From contig OY978099.1 in assembly GCA_963854735.1 (NCBI GenBank), positions 1,488,001 through 1,552,000 on the forward strand: DNA of 64,000 nucleotides, given 5' to 3'. Both the position numbers and the translations under genes were made by a program. The stretch is from Marvania coccoides. Its lineage: Eukaryota; Chlorophyta; Trebouxiophyceae; Chlorellales; Chlorellaceae. Position 1 is the stretch's first letter, and every line of letters starts with the position of its first letter. The notes beneath the pieces are model-generated. The model saw only the letters and a program-made list of their open reading frames with translations. It had not been told where the DNA came from and did not search any database. This document shows, piece by piece, positions 59,589 through 64,000 of this stretch.

Positions 59589-60966
59589 ATGGCGAGGGCC
59601 TCTGTGGAGGCGTTTGCACTGGCGCGATGCGCCTCATCCCAAAGCCAGTGGTGTCGGCATCTCATTGCCAGTCCCCTGCCCCACCGAGAGCTCATCCTCA
59701 GACCCCTTAATACTTGTTTTTCAGCACAGTTCAGCAGCGCTGCTGCCGAAGCCAGCCCCACACAGCTGCACGCCACCTCCCCGGAGCTGCCTCTCTGTGA
59801 GCGACCCGTCGCGTGCGTCACCCAGCTCACAAGCCTGCTGCGCTGGCGGGAGCAGGCAGCGCAGCGTGCAGTTGCTGCCGGCACAGTGTGGGCTGGGGAG
59901 CGTGACGCTCCTTCGGTGGAGGACCTTCACACGGAGCTGAAATGGCTGCTGGATGACGCTGTGGCGGGGATCGTAGTCCCTATTGATTGTAATAATGAAA
60001 ATTCCAATCAAAATTTCGACAGCTGGCGGGGCATTGAGCGGGCTCTGGCCGCTGACCAGCTGGAAGGAGAGGACTCAGGAGGGTACGACATCCAGCTCAG
60101 GCAGTCCCTGGAAGATCTCGGTACGAATTCTTTTTCTTTTTTCCTCCCTTCTGAAGAGTTTTTTTCTTTTTATTAATCAAATTTGCATTCCTGGATTATT
60201 TTATTTTAACGCAGACATGCTGTGGGCTCGACGGGTGGAGGACCGCGTCCCCCTGCAGTACCTCACGTCTTGCGCCTTTTGGCGTGACCTGGTGCTGTCG
60301 GTAGGGCCGGGAGTTTTGATTCCTCGACCAGAGACCGAGTTAATGATAGATTTCGTAGAAGAAGCCGTAGAAACCAATCCAAGCTTAGCTCAAGGCGCCT
60401 GGGCAGACCTGGGCACCGGCAGCGGGGCGCTGGCCATTGGTGTGGCCCGCGCTGTGCCCGCTGCGCCGAAAGTTTGGGCGGTGGACCTCGCCGCTGAGCC
60501 TGCTGCGCATGCAGCGTTTAACGCAGCGCGGGCGGGGGTGGAGCAGCGCGTGGCCGTGCTGCGAGGCAGCTGGTACGAGCCTCTGCGTGCTGCAGGGGTG
60601 GGCAGCGGGGGTCTAGCTGGCATTGTGAGCAACCCGCCCTACATCAGTTCAGACCTGGTGGAGGGGCTGCAAGCAGAAGTGGGGTGGTACGAGCCTGAAA
60701 CAGCGCTCGTAGGAGGCCCTGGGCTGGGCATCGACGCCCTGGCCCCCATTTGTTGCGGCGCTGCTGAGATGCTGCGCCCCGGCGGATTCCTGGCTCTGGA
60801 GACCGCTGGAGGGGAGCAGGCGGAGTACGTGGCGCAGCTGCTGCGGCATATGCGGACGGGCGGTGGGGAGGCGCCTGCGTTTGAGGATGTGCGGGTGAGG
60901 AGGGACCTGAGGGGAGTTGACAGATTTGTGACTGCCAGTAGGACCAGGAGCCTGGACGAGGCTTGA
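59589..60966 (+). CDS. PRMC: PrmC/HemK release-factor glutamine methyltransferase, organelle-type
   Basis: Methylates the glutamine of the GGQ loop in peptide-chain release factors. Exons are 59589-60120 and 60215-60966, giving 427 residues. The N-terminal 60 residues are a presequence-like stretch, so the target is probably an organelle release factor. The N-terminal helical domain is long and less conserved. After the splice, DRVPLQYLTSCAFW and VLIPRPETELMIDFVEEAVE lead into the SAM motif ADLGTGSGALAIGVARAVP. The catalytic motif is VSNPPYISSDLVEGL. The tail GGFLALETAGGEQAEYVAQL and VRRDLRGVDRFVTASR is typical. All motifs intact; GT-AG phase-1 intron. Confidence 0.94.
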
Positions 60967-61470
60967 TGTCACCACGCAGCGCTGCGCAATTCATAGGAAC
61001 CGTTCACGTTGTATATGCCATCCTTTCTTGAATTTCAGCCTCTTCTATTTATTTTGGGAACTCTTTATGGTAGGCTTCAACATTAGGCTTTATCAACAAT
61101 AATTTCGTCTCTTCCTCATAGGAGGACGCGTCTTCTCTTAGAGGACCACATGAAATTGTAGTGGAAGAAAAAGAAAGCAAGGAAAAAGGACCAGGCAAGA
61201 GCCATTTGCGAGTGCAATCCAGTCGTAGGGAGCCACAAAGGTATATCAAACTCTTATATATTCTTATACAGCCTGCTGCAGCCGGTCATCAGGTGATTAG
61301 GGCCGGGCAATTCACAACTGCAGTTTGAAATGACATCCTTTTGGAAAAGCAAACCGACCGGTGTCCGACTCTCAAAAGTCGCGCTGCAGGCCACACTTCC
61401 TTTTTAAATCGAATGCTCACCAACGGTTGTTGTTCCCCCAACGTTCTTCTCTCTCTGCCGTAGACACACA
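60967..61470. promoter_or_regulatory. Upstream region of secreted-protein gene copy 1
   Basis: 504 bases. From 61067 on it is related to 63154-63606 upstream of copy 2: diverged until 61360, identical from 61361. The shared proximal part has TTTTTAAATC at 61401, about 70 bases before the ATG, a possible TATA-like element. Confidence 0.6.
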
Positions 61471-62199
61471 ATGAATAAGGGACTCTCCACGCTCCTCATC
61501 CTGGCAGCACTGGTGGCTTCTGCTGCCGCAGGTCGCAAGCCCAAGCCTTCCAAGCCAACCACCACCCCCGCCTACGTTTCGATTATCTCCCCCAGCAATG
61601 GCGCCTTCATCGGTGCCGGCCCCTGGCTCTCCTCGATCGCTGTGACCATCTCAGGAAACACCGGATTCCCTACGACCGTCTCTATGGCTGGTACATGCAC
61701 TGGCCCTATTTCTGTGTCTTACTCAATCGCCGTTGCCACCGTACCTGTTGCTGGTAAGGCGTGGAGACAATGATCGCGTTGCTGCTTGTCCTATGCAATA
61801 GAAACATGATCAACACAATTTAATCAAGTGACGCGCGCTTTGAGCGCCGTTTCTATAGACACCCCGCTGGGAAAAATTTGTTTTGTTTTGGTTTGTTTGT
61901 ATAACGTCGTCTGTTTGCCATGTGCTCTTTGCACAGGAACCGTGACCTTCACTGAGACCATCACCGTCCAAAATGGTGCTACCATCTCCAAGAAGCAAAA
62001 GCCTGGCTGTACCTCTTACGTGTACCTCAGTGGCGTCAAGCAGAGCAAGATTCGGGTAAGCTAAGGCATCAATTGCTTTCTCTTCCTGTTCTTTTGTCCT
62101 CACCACACTTTTTTTTTGTTGCTGCAGGCTATTACCTGGGCGCCTGGAGGCGCTGCCACCGGGCCCACAAAGCCTCCCAAGAAGAATAAGAAGGATTAA
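61471..62199 (+). CDS. Small secreted protein, tandem copy 1
   Basis: Exons 61471-61753, 61937-62055 and 62128-62199 give 157 residues. A signal peptide (MNKGLSTLLILAALVASAAA) is followed by a Lys/Pro/Thr-rich linker. About 100 residues of alternating Ser/Thr/Val/Ile/Gly come next, suggesting a beta-sandwich (SIISPSNGAFIGAGPWLSSI and GTVTFTETITVQNGATISKK). Two cysteines (GTCTG and PGCTS) could form one disulphide. The C-terminus is Pro/Lys-rich (PTKPPKKNKKD). I do not recognise a family. A cell-wall or extracellular-matrix role is plausible from composition only. A second copy starts 2136 bases downstream. Introns are GT-AG. Confidence 0.8.
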
Positions 62200-63606
62200 T
62201 TCATTTGTGAGTTCCCAGGGCCATCCCGCCGCCTTTGCAATCTCCCAGGGGCACTCTCCTAATGGCAGATCGAATAATTCGTTTGTTCAGTATGTGTTGA
62301 CAGCAAATTAACAGTGACTTTCCACTGAAAAATGTGGTCGTACTAAATATCTCACCATTAGCGCCCCCGTCACTTGTCTCAAGCCGCATATTACGCATTA
62401 AAAATCTGTCTAGTTGACGCTGGTACAAATTACGTATGCTCTTCCTTCTTTTTGTCTTTCTTTTATATTATGTATGCCAGGTAACTGCATTCGGCGTTCT
62501 TGTTTTGCATTCTACCTTTTCTTTTTGTGTATTGATCTGAAAGAAATTGTTTTAATAAGTAGAGGTCTTAAGTTCTAAAAATCTTAAAATATTTGATTGT
62601 GGGTGGTGTGTATGAGGTTCTAAATAGTTTTGCCCTGGCCGGGCCTTATATTATTGTTCTCCCCCTCCGATCGTGATGTTCTCCACTGAGGGGTTAGGAA
62701 CTCCCGGGCTCCTAGCGTCTTTGGAGAAATGAATATACGCAACATATTTCGCACTTCCCCTATTGAGTGTGTGTATTAACCGCCTCTCGTATTGCAGAAA
62801 TGACACCACGTTTTTTCAATATGTTCAACCACTGTGTATTCCTTTTCACTGGGCCAGTTATTTCTCATCCGTGACCTGTTTTGTCGTTGGGCTTTCCTTA
62901 CAATGGAAATGAAGGGAAGCAATGTCGACCGGTTCTTGTTTGAATTGGATTTTTTCATATGCCCAGTGGATGCATCTCAATATCATAATCATTATAATAA
63001 TGGCGACCTCCCCTAACCCAAATTGGCTTGGTCCTTTAAAGCCCCCCGAGGTCTCCATCGTTAATAATTAAATTCAATTTTCGTTCCCCATAAGACTGTT
63101 TAGGGCTTCATTTGTCTTATACTTGGGCAGCAAATGAGTGCTTCTCGTGCATGGCAAGCTTCAACATTCGACTTTCACCAACAAACTCCCTCTCTTTTTC
63201 ACTGACGTTAAACCATTTTTAAAACGTAAAACCTAAAACCATACGAGGACGCGTCTCAGGGACCTACAGAATTGTAGTGTAAAGAAAGCAAGAAAAAGAA
63301 AGCAAGGAAAGAGGACCATTGGTCCGACCAGGCAAGAGCCATTTCGTTCGTGAATCCAGTCGTAGGGAGTCACAAAGGTATATCAACCAAACTCGCATTT
63401 ATCCTCAACACCTGCTGCAGCCGGTCATCAGGTGATTAGGGGCGGGAAATTCGCAACTGCTGTTTGAAGTGAATCCTTATGAAAGCAAACCGACCAGTGT
63501 CCGACTCTCAAAAGTCGCGCTGCAGGCCACACTTCCTTTTTAAATCGAATGCTCACCAACGGTTGTTGTTCCCCCAACGTTCTTCTCTCTCTGCCGTAGA
63601 CACACA
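62200..63606. other. Spacer between the secreted-protein duplicates
   Basis: 1.4 kb. The first part should be the 3' UTR of copy 1. The centre (62500-63120) is AT-rich with no gene seen. From about 63154 the sequence is the duplicated upstream region of copy 2, with small indels against copy 1. From 63497 it is identical to copy 1. Confidence 0.6.
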
Positions 63607-64000
63607 ATGAATAAGGGACTCTCCACGCTCCTCATCCTGGCAGCACTGGTGGCTTCTGCTGCCGCAGGTCGCAAGCCCAAGCCTTCCAAGCCAACCACCA
63701 CCCCCGCCTACGTTTCGATTATCTCCCCCAGCAATGGCGCCTTCATCGGTGCCGGCCCCTGGCTCTCCTCGATCGCTGTGACCATCTCAGGAAACACCGG
63801 ATTCCCTACGACCGTCTCTATGGCTGGTACATGCACTGGCCCTATTTCTGTGTCTTACTCAATCGCCGTTGCCACCGTACCTGTTGCTGGTAAGGCGTGG
63901 AGACAATGATCGCGTTGCTGCTTGTCCTATGCAATAGAAACATGATCAACACAATTTAATCAAGTGACGCGCGCTTTGAGCGCCGTTTCTATAGACACCC
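63607..64000 (+). CDS. Small secreted protein, tandem copy 2, 3' partial
   Basis: Second copy of the secreted-protein gene. Exon 1 (63607-63889) and the visible part of intron 1 are identical base for base with copy 1; the window ends inside intron 1. The signal peptide and first 94 residues are therefore the same. Exons 2 and 3 presumably lie beyond the window. Identity of the intron as well as the exon means a very recent duplication, gene conversion, or an assembly effect. Confidence 0.8.

Larger units (their letters stand above)
61361..64000 (+). repeat. Tandem direct repeat, 2136-base period
   Basis: 61361-61864 and 63497-64000 are identical by eye (504 bases, limited by the window end). 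They cover proximal promoter, exon 1 and part of intron 1 of the secreted-protein genes. Upstream of the boundary the copies remain alignable but with many substitutions and indels. Confidence 0.85.

Overview
The window is nuclear DNA from a photosynthetic eukaryote of the green lineage, most likely a compact-genome green alga. The evidence is the mix of spliceosomal genes for ordinary eukaryotic machinery (COPI alpha, Rpn1, eIF4A, THOC5, SRPK, NECAP) with plastid genes typical of plants and algae: a Psb27-like lumenal protein, TIC21, the GC1/SDR39U1 plastid epimerase and a YbeY-HAD fusion. An EH/Pan1 protein like the plant TPLATE-complex subunits is also present. Exons are GC-rich. Introns (about 70-180 bases) and spacers are AT-rich and full of homopolymers. 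I saw no rRNA, tRNA, transposase, CRISPR array or organelle DNA. All exon models are read by eye from splice signals, phase and homology, without transcripts.

Layout. Genes are packed at roughly one per 1.8 kb and their strands mostly alternate, so many share short divergent promoters or converge on short 3' spacers. 1-10 kb: purple acid phosphatase (5' end cut off by the window), UBC27/UBE2K, Psb27-like, a proline-rich unknown and COPI alpha. 10-21 kb: SURF6/RRP14, EngB GTPase, DDI1, an odd peroxiredoxin-like protein, THOC5, LETM1 and a NUDT5-like Nudix hydrolase. 22-31 kb: NDUFAF7, TIC21, a MAT2B-like reductase, a small possibly MED19-like protein and SRPK. 30-40 kb: EH/Pan1, Rpn1 and an amino-acid transporter. 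40-50 kb: a coiled-coil orphan, a 57-residue membrane protein, a WW-domain protein, an NT-C2 protein, NECAP and YbeY-HAD. 50-61 kb: BCAT, eIF4A, a membrane kelch protein, GC1, TRM1 and PrmC. 61-64 kb: a tandem pair of genes for a small secreted protein, the second copy cut by the window end.

Common themes. Proteostasis is well represented (UBC27, DDI1, Rpn1). So is endomembrane traffic (COPA, EH/Pan1, NECAP), plastid biogenesis (Psb27, TIC21, GC1, YbeY, BCAT) and mitochondrial function (LETM1, NDUFAF7). There is no operon logic; neighbours look functionally unrelated.

Most notable observations: six of about 54 introns appear to use GC-AG splice sites; the peroxiredoxin-like protein has Asp at both positions of the usual Cys-Pro-x-Cys motif; the secreted-protein duplicates are identical across promoter, exon and intron but diverge sharply upstream; a cluster of degenerate foldback repeats lies between COPA and SURF6; and at least one small two-exon gene (41466-41717) is invisible to simple open-frame searches.
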